A stretch of DNA of 21,868 nucleotides from an uncultured Oscillospiraceae bacterium. GTDB taxonomy: Bacteria; Bacillota; Clostridia; Oscillospirales; Oscillospiraceae. The translations under genes and the position numbers were made by a program. Below are positions 1-7,550 of the stretch, piece after piece. Each line of letters begins with the position of its first letter. Within the stretch, counting starts at the first letter, position 1. The notes beneath the pieces are model-generated. The model was given only the letters and a program-made list of their open reading frames with translations, ran no database searches and had not been told where the DNA came from. The DNA is taken from positions 1 to 21,868 of the forward strand of contig CANQKJ010000011.1 in NCBI GenBank assembly GCA_947624465.1, written 5' to 3'.

Positions 1-1383
1 GTCGAAAAAGTCGTAGATGATCTCGTTCAGGGGCATCAGGTAGTGGATCTCCACCAGATTGGTGTCCAGGTACTCCATGTTCTGATACTCGCCCCGCCGG
101 TCCTGGCACATGGGCATGATGTTCCCCACGTACTCCGGCGGCGTGATGATGGACACCTTGGCGTAAGGCTCCATGGCCTCTTTGATGGAGCCGGGATCGG
201 GGTAGTTGTGGGGGTTGTCCACCCGCACCAGGGTCCCATCGGTCTTGGTCACCTCGTAGATGACCGAGGGCAGCGTGGTGATCAGGTCCAGATCGAACTC
301 CCGCTCCAGCCGCTCCTGGATGATCTCCATGTGGAGCATCCCCAGAAAGCCGCAGCGGAAGCCGAACCCCAGGGCGATGGAGCTCTCCGGCTCAAAGGAC
401 AGGGACGCGTCGTTGAGCTGGAGCTTCTCCAAAGCGTCCCGCAGGTCGGGGTATTTGGAGCCGTCCTCGGTGTACACGCCGCAGTAGACCATCGACTGGG
501 CGGGCCGGTAGCCGGGCAGGGCCTCGGCGGTGGGGTCCTCCACGCCGGTGATGGTGTCGCCCACACGGGTGTCCTTCACGTTCTTGATGGAGGCGGTGAA
601 CCAGCCCACCTCCCCGGCGGACAGGGAGGGCGCCGAGTCCATGCCGATGGGCCGCAGATACCCGCAGTCCAGCACAGTATACTGGGCGCCGGAGGCCATC
701 AGCCTGACGGCCATGCCCGGCCGGATGGTGCCCTCCATCACCCGGAACAGCACGATGACCCCCAGGTAGGGGTCGTACTGGCTGTCGAAGATGAGGGCTT
801 TCAGCGGCGCGTCGGGGTCGCCGGCGGGGGCGGGGATGTTGTGGACGATATCCTCCAGCACCGCCTCCACATTGACGCCCATCTTGGCGGAGATCTCGGG
901 TGCCTCCTCGGCGGGGAGGGCCAGGATGTTCTCGATCTCCTCCTTGACCCGCTTGGGATCGGCGGCGGGCAGGTCGATCTTGTTCACCACCGGCCTGATC
1001 TCCAGGTCGTGCTCCATGGCCAGGTAGGTGTTGGCCAAGGTCTGCGCCTCGATGCCCTGGGAGGCGTCCACCACCAGCACCGCCCCCTCGCAGGCGGCGA
1101 GGGACCGGCTGACCTCGTAGTTGAAGTCCACATGGCCCGGGGTGTCGATCAGGTTCAGACAATAGGTCTCCCCATCCTTCGCCTTGTAGTCCATGCGGAC
1201 CGCTCTGGCCTTGATGGTGATGCCCCGCTCCCGCTCCAGGTCCATATTGTCCAAAAGCTGGTTCTCCATCTGCCGCTGCTCCACCGCGCCGCAGATCTCG
1301 ATCATCCGGTCGGACAGGGTGGACTTGCCGTGGTCGATGTGGGCGATGATGCTGAAATTGCGGATCTTGGATTGCTCGGTCAT
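1..1383 (-). CDS. lepA: Elongation factor 4 (LepA), 3' part cut by window edge
   Basis: This is a ribosome-associated translational GTPase that acts on stalled or mistranslocated ribosomes. The first 461 codons are visible; the family is about 600 residues, so roughly the last quarter lies outside the window. The reading is open to the edge. GTPase motifs are plain: AHIDHGKST at residues 14-22 (P-loop), DTPGH at 80-84 and NKID at 134-137. The later visible part has the LepA-specific run [14 protein letters not shown] that separates it from EF-G. The ATG at 1383 follows GAGGTGAG at good spacing. The gene starts 17 bp after the stop of the SGNH gene, so it is probably the last visible gene of that operon, although an internal promoter cannot be excluded. 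Identity is secure; co-transcription is inference. Confidence 0.97.
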   Translation of the reverse strand, partial: MTEQSKIRNFSIIAHIDHGKSTLSDRMIEICGAVEQRQMENQLLDNMDLERERGITIKARAVRMDYKAKDGETYCLNLIDTPGHVDFNYEVSRSLAACEGAVLVVDASQGIEAQTLANTYLAMEHDLEIRPVVNKIDLPAADPKRVKEEIENILALPAEEAPEISAKMGVNVEAVLEDIVHNIPAPAGDPDAPLKALIFDSQYDPYLGVIVLFRVMEGTIRPGMAVRLMASGAQYTVLDCGYLRPIGMDSAPSLSAGEVGWFTASIKNVKDTRVGDTITGVEDPTAEALPGYRPAQSMVYCGVYTEDGSKYPDLRDALEKLQLNDASLSFEPESSIALGFGFRCGFLGMLHMEIIQERLEREFDLDLITTLPSVIYEVTKTDGTLVRVDNPHNYPDPGSIKEAMEPYAKVSIITPPEYVGNIMPMCQDRRGEYQNMEYLDTNLVEIHYLMPLNEIIYDFFD

Positions 1384-1400
1384 AGTCTCACCTCAGAGGC

Positions 1401-2444
1401 TTATTCCTCAAAAATGCTGTCGTAGTCGTAGCTCGCGGCCATCTGCCGCAGCCCGTCCATCCGCTCCTCCAGATCGTCCGGCGTCAGCTGTCCGCCGCCG
1501 GACATCAGGTTTTGGGCCGCCCAGGACGTGACCGCGCCGGAGCAGTGGACGTGGTCGGTGTAGTTGTCCAGGTCGGTGATCACGTCATAGGCGTCCAGGA
1601 AGCAGTAGACCGACACGTTGCCGCAGTCCATCAGCCGCTGCGCCGCGTGTTCCACCGCGGTGATGACCGCCTCCGCAGAGCCCTCCCGCGTGCGCAGGTC
1701 CCAGTAGAGGATGCTGTATGGCGGGAACCAGACCCGGAACTCCACGTCCGGATGCTCCTCCGCCCAGCGGCAGACCACCGCCAGGTTCTCGTCCGCCGCG
1801 GCCAAAAATGCGTCGGCGGGCAGGACCGTGCCGCTCACCTCCGGCCGTGGATATCCCGCCAGGGCATAGCTCTTGGAGAATATGTGGTCCTTGTCCCAGA
1901 CATAGGCCTCGTCCAGCGTCACCGCCGCCTGAGACTGCCGGTCCACCCAGGACAGGGCCTCGTATTGGAGGGTGTCGGCGTTCAGCAGGAACTCCACGTC
2001 GTCAAAAGGGTTGACGCTGTAAAGGCTCCAGGGCAGTTCCACCGTCCGCTCGCGGTCGGAGCGGATCAGGATGTTGGGGTCGAATCCGAAATACACCGTG
2101 TCCAGCTCCGGGTGGGTGCGGAAGGCCAGGTTCAAAGCGGCGTCGAACTCGGTCACCCACCCGTCGGGGAAGGTGATCTTCAGCGTCTTTTCGCCCAGCC
2201 CCTCGGTGAACCAGGAGGCCCGGTAGTTGGCCACCAGGGAGGTGCCCATCACCACCGCGGAGTAGTCCTGGTGGCGGATAAGCCCCGCCATCTGATACCG
2301 CTGGTTGTCGAACAGGGCGGTCTCCCCCTCGTCGATGCCGGACAGCACAAAAAAGGGGTCCTCTACCGACACTGTCAGCACCAGCGCGGCGAAGCAGCAC
2401 AAAACGCCGGTCAGCGCCGCGAAGAAAAAGGTCCTGGCCTTCAT
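1401..2444 (-). CDS. SGNH-type acyltransferase partner (DltD/AlgJ-like)
   Basis: 347 residues. An N-terminal hydrophobic segment (about residues 5-26) looks like a signal anchor, placing the rest outside the membrane. A GTS motif at 67-69 (in VVMGTSLVANY) and DHVH at 297-300 fit the catalytic Ser and the Asp-x-x-His pair of SGNH-fold esterases/acyltransferases. Its immediate upstream neighbour is an MBOAT protein, and MBOAT plus SGNH partner is the usual pair for O-acylation of cell-surface polymers (AlgI/AlgJ, PatA/PatB, DltB/DltD). By that analogy it would receive acyl groups exported by the MBOAT protein and pass them to an envelope glycan or polymer. The substrate cannot be read from the sequence. 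The ATG has GGAGG three bases upstream, unusually close. The family is inferred from motifs and context, because the overall sequence is divergent. Confidence 0.72.
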   Translation of the reverse strand: MKARTFFFAALTGVLCCFAALVLTVSVEDPFFVLSGIDEGETALFDNQRYQMAGLIRHQDYSAVVMGTSLVANYRASWFTEGLGEKTLKITFPDGWVTEFDAALNLAFRTHPELDTVYFGFDPNILIRSDRERTVELPWSLYSVNPFDDVEFLLNADTLQYEALSWVDRQSQAAVTLDEAYVWDKDHIFSKSYALAGYPRPEVSGTVLPADAFLAAADENLAVVCRWAEEHPDVEFRVWFPPYSILYWDLRTREGSAEAVITAVEHAAQRLMDCGNVSVYCFLDAYDVITDLDNYTDHVHCSGAVTSWAAQNLMSGGGQLTPDDLEERMDGLRQMAASYDYDSIFEE

Positions 2445-2462
2445 GTGCCTCCGCTCCCCTCG

Positions 2463-3905
2463 TCAGAAGTTGGCGTAGATGAATGTCTCCACCCCGGAGA
2501 AAAACAGCGTGGACCCCACGATGCACACCGCCGTCAGCGCGGCCTTCCACCATGTGGGGCGGAACTTCTCCGCCTGCTCCACCGGATTCGGGAGGGCCAG
2601 CAGGGCCATCCCCGCCGGGAGGGCCAGCAGGGGCGCCCAGTAGATCAGCGCCCGCCCGCCGGGCTGCAGCACGGACTGGAGAAACGTCAGGGCGTTGGAC
2701 AGCGCCGTCATGGGCAGCGCGGCGGCGAACTCCGGGCTGGGCAGGCCCCAGCCGGGCCGGAACAGGTCCCCCAGCAGGGCCAGGCCCTCTCCCACCGTGT
2801 CCGCCCGGAAGAACACCCAGGCCGCGTTGACAAAGAGGAAGGTCAGCAGCCAGGCCAGCCATTTGGGCGGGGAGAACCGCCCGGCCGCCAGCCGCTCCAG
2901 GCACATGGCCGCCCCGTGGAGGGCGCCCCAGAGGAGGAATCCCCAGCCCGCCCCGTGCCACAGGCCGGACAGCAGAAAGACGATCATGATGTTCCGGCAG
3001 GTGACGGCCATCCCCCGGCGGCTGCCGCCAAGGGGGAAGTACACGCACCGGCGGAAAAACCCGGACAGGGTGATGTGCCAGCGCCCCCAGAAGTCCCGGA
3101 CGGACAGGGCCTTGTAGGGGCTGTTGAAGTTCACCGGCAGGCGCACGCCCATCATCCGGGCCATGCCGGAGGCCATGTCGCAGTAGCCGGAGAAGTCGAA
3201 GTAGATCTGAAGGGTATAGCACAGGATGGTCAGGGCGCTGTCCGTGGGGGACAGCGCTCCCGCCCTGGCAAAGCCGAAATCGGCGCCGCCCGCAAAGACC
3301 CCCGCCAGCAGCACTTTTTTGGCCAGGCCCAGGGCGAAGCAGTACAGCCCCGCCACCAGATCGTCCCAGGAGAAGGGGGCGGGCTCCCGGAGCTGGGGGG
3401 CCAGCTCCGTCACCCGGGTGATGGGGCCGCAGGTGGCGGTGGCGAAGAAGGTGACGCAGCACGCATAGTCCAGGGGAGAGACCTCTCCCCCCTTCCCGTC
3501 ATAGCAGTCCCGCAGCCACAAGAGCTGCTGGAAGGTGACGAAGGACAGCCCCAGGGGGGCCAGCCACGCCGGCGGCGAAAGCAGCCCCTCCCAGGGGGTG
3601 AGGGACAGCGCGAAGCCGGTGTATTTGAAAAAGGCCAGCACCGCCAGCAGGACCGCCGCCCCGGCGGCCATCAGCGCCCGCCTGCGGCCGGGGCAGCGGA
3701 TCATCCACCGGCCCAGCAGCCAGCTGACGGCCCCCTCCGCCCCCAGCGCCAGCAGGGACAGGGGGGAACTCCAGCCGCAGAACAGCGCCCCCGCCAGGAG
3801 CAGGCACACCCGCGGGGCCCGGGGCCCCAGCCGCCGGCTCACCCGCCACAGGATCAGCGTCAGCGGCAGAAAGGCCAGGAGGAACAGGTGGCTCTGTACG
3901 TTCAT
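2463..3905 (-). CDS. MBOAT-family membrane O-acyltransferase (AlgI/PatA-like)
   Basis: 480-residue polytopic membrane protein, the normal length for AlgI-like MBOAT proteins, which move acyl (often acetyl) groups across the membrane for attachment to extracellular polymers. Diagnostic runs are LQIYFDFSGYCDMASG (about 232-247), DFWGRWHITLSGFFR (271-285, with His277) and LSGLWHGAGWGFLLWG (312-327), with the presumed catalytic His317. VFFRAD near 364-369 is also typical. It begins 10 bp after the XRE gene stop and ends 18 bp before the SGNH gene, so the three are almost certainly one transcript. The ribosome site before ATG 3905 is weak (GAACGGA), which may mean it depends on coupling to the gene upstream. 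No glycan-synthesis gene lies alongside, so the acceptor is unknown. Confidence 0.93.
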   Translation of the reverse strand: MNVQSHLFLLAFLPLTLILWRVSRRLGPRAPRVCLLLAGALFCGWSSPLSLLALGAEGAVSWLLGRWMIRCPGRRRALMAAGAAVLLAVLAFFKYTGFALSLTPWEGLLSPPAWLAPLGLSFVTFQQLLWLRDCYDGKGGEVSPLDYACCVTFFATATCGPITRVTELAPQLREPAPFSWDDLVAGLYCFALGLAKKVLLAGVFAGGADFGFARAGALSPTDSALTILCYTLQIYFDFSGYCDMASGMARMMGVRLPVNFNSPYKALSVRDFWGRWHITLSGFFRRCVYFPLGGSRRGMAVTCRNIMIVFLLSGLWHGAGWGFLLWGALHGAAMCLERLAAGRFSPPKWLAWLLTFLFVNAAWVFFRADTVGEGLALLGDLFRPGWGLPSPEFAAALPMTALSNALTFLQSVLQPGGRALIYWAPLLALPAGMALLALPNPVEQAEKFRPTWWKAALTAVCIVGSTLFFSGVETFIYANF

Positions 3906-3915
3906 CGGTCCGTTC

Positions 3916-4620
3916 TCACCGGGTCCGCTCCAGATAGCTGGACATCTCGCCGTTGAGCCGCTCGCCGCAGGAGTGGACGATCTGGAGCAGAGACTGATAG
4001 GTGCCCGGATAGGCCTCCTTCATGGCGTTGTGGTCCATGGCGGGGAACCGGGCGTCCTTGCCAGGATTGGCCAGGGCGGCCAGGTACTCCGCCTCGGTCA
4101 TGATCAGGTCGGCCCGGGGCAGCCCCGCCAGGAACTGGGTCTCGGGCACGGAGAAAAAATCCTCGTTGCTGTCGGGGCTGGCCATATGCAGATGGCGGTA
4201 CAGGATGTACACCGTGGTGGTCAGATAATCGGTGGCCGCCTTGATGGCGTTCCTGCTGCCCAGACGGCTCAGCAGGTCGAACAGCAGCCCCACCGAGTTG
4301 TTCACCAGCTTTTTGGACAGGGTGGCCATCACCGAGCCCTTCATCACGTTGTCCCGCTCGGTGGACACGTCGTACAGGGTGTCGGCGTCCAGGATGGTGG
4401 TGCCGTCCCGGCTGAGGGTGCGCCCCAGCAGGAAGTCGGCGGAGACGCCGTAGAAGTCGCAGGCCTTGGTGACGAACACCAGCCCCGGCTCACGCACGCC
4501 GTTCTCGTAGTGGGACAGCAGCGCCTGGGAGATGCCAAGCTCCTTGGCTGCCTGCCGCTGGGAGATGCCCTTCTCCTGCCGCAGCAGGGACAGGGACCGG
4601 GCAAAATCGGGATTCATCAT
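3916..4620 (-). CDS. XRE-family HTH transcriptional regulator
   Basis: 234 residues. A Cro/CI-type helix-turn-helix fills about residues 8-62, with QRQAAKELGISQALLSHYEN as helix 2, turn and recognition helix, followed by GVREP and the typical end DFYGVSADFLLGR. The remaining 170 residues are probably mostly helical and match no domain I recognise; they could sense a ligand or mediate oligomers. Two ATGs are adjacent (4620 and 4617); AGAAGGAGAG lies about 10 bases upstream of the first, and either could serve. A strong promoter lies directly upstream (4676-4704). It is first in a run with the MBOAT, SGNH and lepA genes, so it may control envelope acylation and its own synthesis. That role is inferred from position alone. 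Confidence 0.9.
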   Translation of the reverse strand: MMNPDFARSLSLLRQEKGISQRQAAKELGISQALLSHYENGVREPGLVFVTKACDFYGVSADFLLGRTLSRDGTTILDADTLYDVSTERDNVMKGSVMATLSKKLVNNSVGLLFDLLSRLGSRNAIKAATDYLTTTVYILYRHLHMASPDSNEDFFSVPETQFLAGLPRADLIMTEAEYLAALANPGKDARFPAMDHNAMKEAYPGTYQSLLQIVHSCGERLNGEMSSYLERTR

Positions 4621-4675
4621 GGATATGTCTCTCTCCTTCTGTCACCGGGCGGCCCGGCGAAAACACAGTGGGTAT

Positions 4676-4704
4676 AGTATATCGGAAAGAATACCGGTTG
4701 TAAA
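4676..4704 (-). promoter_or_regulatory. Sigma-A promoter of the XRE-MBOAT operon
   Basis: On the minus strand, TTTACA (4699-4704) and TATACT (4676-4681) are separated by exactly 17 bp, with the start codon about 55 bp downstream. This is close to the sigma-A consensus. Confidence 0.8.
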
Positions 4705-4772
4705 GAGTATTCCCCACCGAAACCCCGCCAAAAAACCCCGCCGATTTTTATGGATTTTTGCCCGCCCGCCCC

Positions 4773-4801
4773 TTGCAAATCCTCGGGAATAGTGGTAGAT
4801 T
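4773..4801 (+). promoter_or_regulatory. Probable pta promoter
   Basis: TTGCAA (4773-4778), 17-bp spacer, TAGATT (4796-4801). It sits about 50 bp before the pta ATG, which has its own GGGAGGT ribosome site. The -10 is imperfect. The XRE promoter fires the opposite way from about 70 bp to the left, so the two operons share this intergenic region. Confidence 0.5.
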
Positions 4802-4851
4802 TATAACCATCGAATCCCACTTCAAACCATATTCGGGAGGTAACATACATC

Positions 4852-5826
4852 ATGTTTGGCAAACTCATCGAAAAACTGAAGGCCGACCCCAAGCGCATCG
4901 TGTTCACCGAGGGCACCGACGCCCGCATCCTGGAGGCCTCCGCCCGTCTGCTGTCCGGCACCTTCCTCACCCCCGTGCTGGTGGGCAATGAGGACGAGGT
5001 CCGCGCCGCCGCCGAGAAGGCCGGCTTCAACATCCGGGGCGCCGAGATCGTGGACCCCGCCACCTATCCCGGGATGGAGGAGATGGTGGAGACCATGGTC
5101 CAGCTCCGCAAGGGCAAGATGACCGCCGACGAGTGCCACGCCGCCCTCCAGCATGGCAATTACTTCGGCACCATGCTGGTGAAGATGGGGGTGGCTGACT
5201 GCCTGCTGGGCGGCGCCACCTATTCCACCGCCGACACCGTCCGCCCCGCCCTCCAGCTGGTCAAGACCAAACCGGGCAGCAAGATCGTCTCCTCCTGCTT
5301 CATCATGGTCCGCGAGCGCGCCACCGGCGACAACGAGGTCCTGGCCATGGGCGACTGCGCCATCAACATCAAGCCCAGCGAGGACGAGCTGGTGGAGATC
5401 GCCGTGGAGACCGCCAAGTGCGCCCAGATCTTCGGCGTGGAACCCAAAGTGGCCTTCCTCAGCTACTCCACCAAGGGCTCCGGCAAGGGCGAGGACGTGG
5501 ACAAGATGCGCAATGCCTGCGAAAAGGCCAAGGCCGCCATGTCCGGCATCCCCGTGGACGGCGAGATGCAGTTCGACGCCGCCGTCTCCCCCACCGTGGG
5601 CCAGCTGAAGTTCCCCGGCTCCCCCGTGGCGGGCTACGCCAACACCTTCATCTTCCCCGACATCAACGCCGGCAACATCGGCTACAAGATCGCCCAGCGC
5701 CTGGGCGGGTTCGACGCCTACGGCCCCATCCTGCTGGGCCTCAACGCCCCCATCAACGACCTGTCCCGGGGCTGCAACGCCCAGGAGGTCTACTCCATGG
5801 CCATCATCACCGCCGCCCTGGCGTGA
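4852..5826 (+). CDS. pta: Phosphate acetyltransferase
   Basis: 324 residues, the full length of the short (class I) phosphotransacetylase. It interconverts acetyl-CoA and acetyl phosphate in the cytoplasm, the step before acetate kinase in acetate and ATP production. Conserved runs include FTEGTDARILEA near the start, GGATYSTADTVRPALQ, STKGSGKGEDVDKM, DGEMQFDAA, FIFPDINAGNIGYKIAQR and the C-terminal DLSRGCNAQEVYSMA, where the family's active-site Ser-Arg lies. GGGAGGT precedes the ATG at good spacing. No acetate kinase gene is adjacent, so ackA must be elsewhere. The last 37 bp of the gene, stop codon included, are repeated at 5993-6029; the encoded protein is not altered by this. Confidence 0.97.
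   Translation: MFGKLIEKLKADPKRIVFTEGTDARILEASARLLSGTFLTPVLVGNEDEVRAAAEKAGFNIRGAEIVDPATYPGMEEMVETMVQLRKGKMTADECHAALQHGNYFGTMLVKMGVADCLLGGATYSTADTVRPALQLVKTKPGSKIVSSCFIMVRERATGDNEVLAMGDCAINIKPSEDELVEIAVETAKCAQIFGVEPKVAFLSYSTKGSGKGEDVDKMRNACEKAKAAMSGIPVDGEMQFDAAVSPTVGQLKFPGSPVAGYANTFIFPDINAGNIGYKIAQRLGGFDAYGPILLGLNAPINDLSRGCNAQEVYSMAIITAALA
5790..5826 (+). repeat. 37-bp direct repeat, copy 1 (pta 3' end)
   Basis: A perfect 37-bp match to 5993-6029, covering the last codons of pta and its TGA. The flanking bases differ from those of copy 2 on both sides, so these are the true limits. The offset is 203 bp. Confidence 0.97.
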
Positions 5827-5992
5827 CGCCGACCCCGCGGCCATGGAGGAGACCTCCGGCCCGCAACGCGGGCCCGGCGCGGGTGCGCCGTAAATTCGGA
5901 GCCGCAGCGCGGCGGAGAATTGCGCAGGCGGAATTCACTTCCGCCGAGCAGTTAAATCCACCGGGGCCCCCGCGGGCAATGCCCGCGGGGCA
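5827..5992. repeat. Hairpin-rich 166-bp insert between the 37-bp repeats
   Basis: No open reading frame of note. It contains a chain of palindromes: GGAGG-AGA-CCTCC at 5845-5857, GGCCCGC-AAC-GCGGGCC at 5858-5874, an AATTC...GAATT structure enclosing GCCGC-AGC-GCGGC near 5893-5920, GGCGGAA-N5-TTCCGCC at 5927-5945, and a 10-bp perfect stem CCCCGCGGGC/GCCCGCGGGG with an AAT loop at 5968-5990. This architecture resembles small non-coding mobile repeats (REP/MITE-like) found between genes. No second copy is visible in the window, so its repeat nature in the genome is inference. Confidence 0.6.
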
Positions 5993-6029
5993 CTACTCCA
6001 TGGCCATCATCACCGCCGCCCTGGCGTGA
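5993..6029 (+). repeat. 37-bp direct repeat, copy 2 (duplicated pta tail)
   Basis: Identical to 5790-5826. Seventeen bases later the pta terminator begins, so this copy sits in the normal gene-end context. That suggests copy 2 is the original gene-to-terminator junction and that the insert separated it from the rest of pta. Confidence 0.97.
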
Positions 6030-6045
6030 TTTTGGAAAAGCAAAG

Positions 6046-6080
6046 CGGCTCCCGTCCAAACCGGATGGGAGCCGTTTTTT
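6046..6080 (+). terminator. Terminator of pta
   Basis: A 12-bp stem (6046-6057 with 6063-6074, one G-T pair), AAACC loop, then TTTTTT. It lies five bases from the opposing rpsT terminator, so the two convergent genes are separated by back-to-back terminators. Confidence 0.9.
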
Positions 6081-6085
6081 CGCGC

Positions 6086-6113
6086 AAAAAACCGCCTGCC
6101 TTCCAGCAGACGG
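6086..6113 (-). terminator. Terminator of rpsT
   Basis: Read on the minus strand: an 8-bp stem (CCGTCTGC with GCAGGCGG, one wobble), 6-nt loop and six Ts, starting 13 bases after the rpsT stop. Confidence 0.85.
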
Positions 6114-6126
6114 CTCTTTTTGCGGT

Positions 6127-6390
6127 TTACGCCAGCTTGTTGAGCTTCAGGGTCATGGCGCTCTTCTTGTTGGCGGCGTTGTTCTTATGCAGCAGACCCT
6201 TGGCAGCGGCCTGATCCACAGCCTTGACGGCCACCTTGTAAGCGGCATCGGCCTCGCTGCGGCTGCCACCGGCCACCGCGGCCTGGAACTTCTTGAGGTC
6301 GGTCTTCAGCGCGGACTTCTGGGCCTTGTTCTGGGCGGCCTTGGTGGCGTTCACCAGAACACGCTTCTTGGCAGACTTGATATTGGGCAA
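6127..6390 (-). CDS. rpsT: 30S ribosomal protein S20
   Basis: S20 binds 16S rRNA early in assembly of the small subunit. From the TTG at 6390 the protein is 87 residues, the usual length, and begins (M)PNIKSAKKRVLVN, the universal S20 N-terminus. It is rich in Lys and Ala and ends KKSAMTLKLNKLA. The TTG start is chosen because GGAGGAGG (6399-6406) sits eight bases upstream and because the first ATG in frame (6480) lies upstream of the promoter -10 element and so is not transcribed. The gene is divergent from gpr, an arrangement common in Firmicutes. A non-ATG start on a ribosomal protein gene is a little unusual; initiation at weak codons is known in S20 regulation in some bacteria. Confidence 0.97.
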   Translation of the reverse strand: MPNIKSAKKRVLVNATKAAQNKAQKSALKTDLKKFQAAVAGGSRSEADAAYKVAVKAVDQAAAKGLLHKNNAANKKSAMTLKLNKLA

Positions 6391-6448
6391 ACCAAACACC
6401 TCCTCCGATTGCCGTGTTATCGCGCACGGTCTCCCGTCGCAGATACGT

Positions 6449-6477
6449 ATTCTACCATGAAAAAAATGAAATTGCAA
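6449..6477 (-). promoter_or_regulatory. rpsT promoter
   Basis: TTGCAA (6472-6477), 17-bp T-rich spacer, TAGAAT (6449-6454) on the minus strand, giving a leader of about 50 nt before the TTG start. Confidence 0.85.
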
Positions 6478-6491
6478 CATTTATTTTTGCT

Positions 6492-6516
6492 TTTTGGGAT
6501 AGAAACTTTCCCAAAA
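6492..6516. repeat. Inverted repeat between rpsT and gpr
   Basis: TTTTGGGA-N9-TCCCAAAA, perfect 8-bp arms, just upstream of the rpsT -35 and about 65 bp before the gpr start. It could be an operator or simply an AT-rich hairpin. Confidence 0.5.
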
Positions 6517-6579
6517 CAAAAAATAGGGTCGTGCCGGGCTTTGGGCACAATACCTTGTATATATTAAGGAGGAGTTTTT

Positions 6580-7473
6580 ATGGCGCAGCGCCGCACCGAC
6601 CTGGCGGTGGAGGCCCATCAGCTCTGGCGGGAGGGCGCCGGAGAGGCCGCCTCCCTCCCCGGCGTACGGTCCGAGGAGCGGGAACGGGAGGGCTATGCCG
6701 TCACCGCCGTCACCATATCCGACAAGGCGTCTGGGGAGGCCCTGGGCAAGCCCCCCGGCGTGTATATCACCCTGGAGCTGGACGGTCTCTTCCGCCGGGA
6801 GGAGGACGCCTTCCACCGGGCGGCCCGGGCCATCGCGGGGGAACTCTCCCCTCTGCTGCCGGATGGCCCCGCCCTGGTGGCGGGCCTGGGCAACCGGGCG
6901 GTCACCCCGGACGTGATCGGCCCTCTGGCGGCGGAGCATCTGCTGGTCACCCGCCACCTGGTGGAGCAGGTCCCCGAACACTTCGGCGGTATGCGGCCGG
7001 TGGCGGCCTCCGTCCCCGGCGTGCTGGCCTCCACCGGGGTGGAGAGCGCCGACGCCGTGGCCGCCCTGGCCAGAGAGCTGAAGCCCGCCTGCGTCATCGT
7101 CATCGACGCCCTGGCCTCCCGGTCCCTGGAGCGCCTCTGCCGCACGGTGCAGCTGTCCGACTCGGGCGTCGTCCCCGGCTCCGGCGTGGGCAACCACCGG
7201 CAGGCCCTCAACGCGGAGACCCTGGGGGTCCCGGTGTTCGCGGTGGGGGTGCCCACGGTGGTGGACGGCGCCACCCTGGCCCTGGACCTGCTGGAGAGGG
7301 CCGGCGCCCCCGCCCCGGAGCGGGACGCCCTGGCGGGCGGAGCGGACCTGTTCGTCACCCCCCGGGACATCGACAGCCGGGCGGCGGACCTGTCCAAGGC
7401 CTTGGGCTACGGGATCAGCCTGGCCCTCAACCCCTCCCTGACGGTGGACGATCTGACGATGCTGTTGGAATAG
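6580..7473 (+). CDS. gpr: GPR endopeptidase (spore germination protease)
   Basis: 297 residues. GPR is made in the forespore as a zymogen and degrades the small acid-soluble spore proteins at germination, so it marks the organism as a spore former. The N-terminal TDLAVEA (6-12) resembles the autoprocessing site of the family. GLGNRAVTPDVIGP (102-115, Asp111) and VIDALASRS (174-182, Asp176) hold the two aspartates expected for this unusual aspartic-type protease; their spacing of 65 is about that of the Bacillus enzyme. SDSGVVPGSGVGNHR is another hallmark. AAGGAGGAG precedes ATG 6580. Sigma-G would be expected to drive it, but I cannot assign a convincing forespore promoter in the 100 bp upstream. 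Confidence 0.97.
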   Translation: MAQRRTDLAVEAHQLWREGAGEAASLPGVRSEEREREGYAVTAVTISDKASGEALGKPPGVYITLELDGLFRREEDAFHRAARAIAGELSPLLPDGPALVAGLGNRAVTPDVIGPLAAEHLLVTRHLVEQVPEHFGGMRPVAASVPGVLASTGVESADAVAALARELKPACVIVIDALASRSLERLCRTVQLSDSGVVPGSGVGNHRQALNAETLGVPVFAVGVPTVVDGATLALDLLERAGAPAPERDALAGGADLFVTPRDIDSRAADLSKALGYGISLALNPSLTVDDLTMLLE

Positions 7474-7488
7474 GGCGAAAAAATATGG

Positions 7489-7517
7489 TTGTCCTTTCGC
7501 GCTCCCTCTGCTATAAT
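7489..7517 (+). promoter_or_regulatory. Promoter of the YihY/BrkB gene
   Basis: TTGTCC (7489-7494), 17-bp spacer, perfect TATAAT (7512-7517), 33 bp before the start codon and just after gpr. Confidence 0.85.
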
Positions 7518-7550
7518 CCATTAAGAATTATTTAAGAGAGGAGGCCGCCC

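Noticed and set aside
43..3956. Long plus-strand open frames (460 and 814 codons) opposite lepA, the SGNH gene and the MBOAT gene
   Set aside because: They are rich in His, Gln, Gly, Pro and Arg with no domain, lack ribosome sites, and mirror the GC-rich third positions of well-identified genes on the other strand.
4852..5826. pta as part of a pta-ackA operon
   Set aside because: No acetate kinase gene follows; a terminator and then rpsT on the opposite strand come next.
5827..5992. CRISPR array or attachment site in the structured insert
   Set aside because: There is one pair of 37-bp copies, derived from a coding sequence, with no regularly spaced repeats, integrase or tRNA nearby.
6391..6480. 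N-terminal extension of S20 to an ATG at 6480
   Set aside because: It would start upstream of the rpsT -10 element and add 30 residues absent from the S20 family.
6480..6579. Sigma-G promoter for gpr
   Set aside because: Sequences such as CACAATA at 6546 resemble a forespore -10, but no suitable -35 sits at the right distance.
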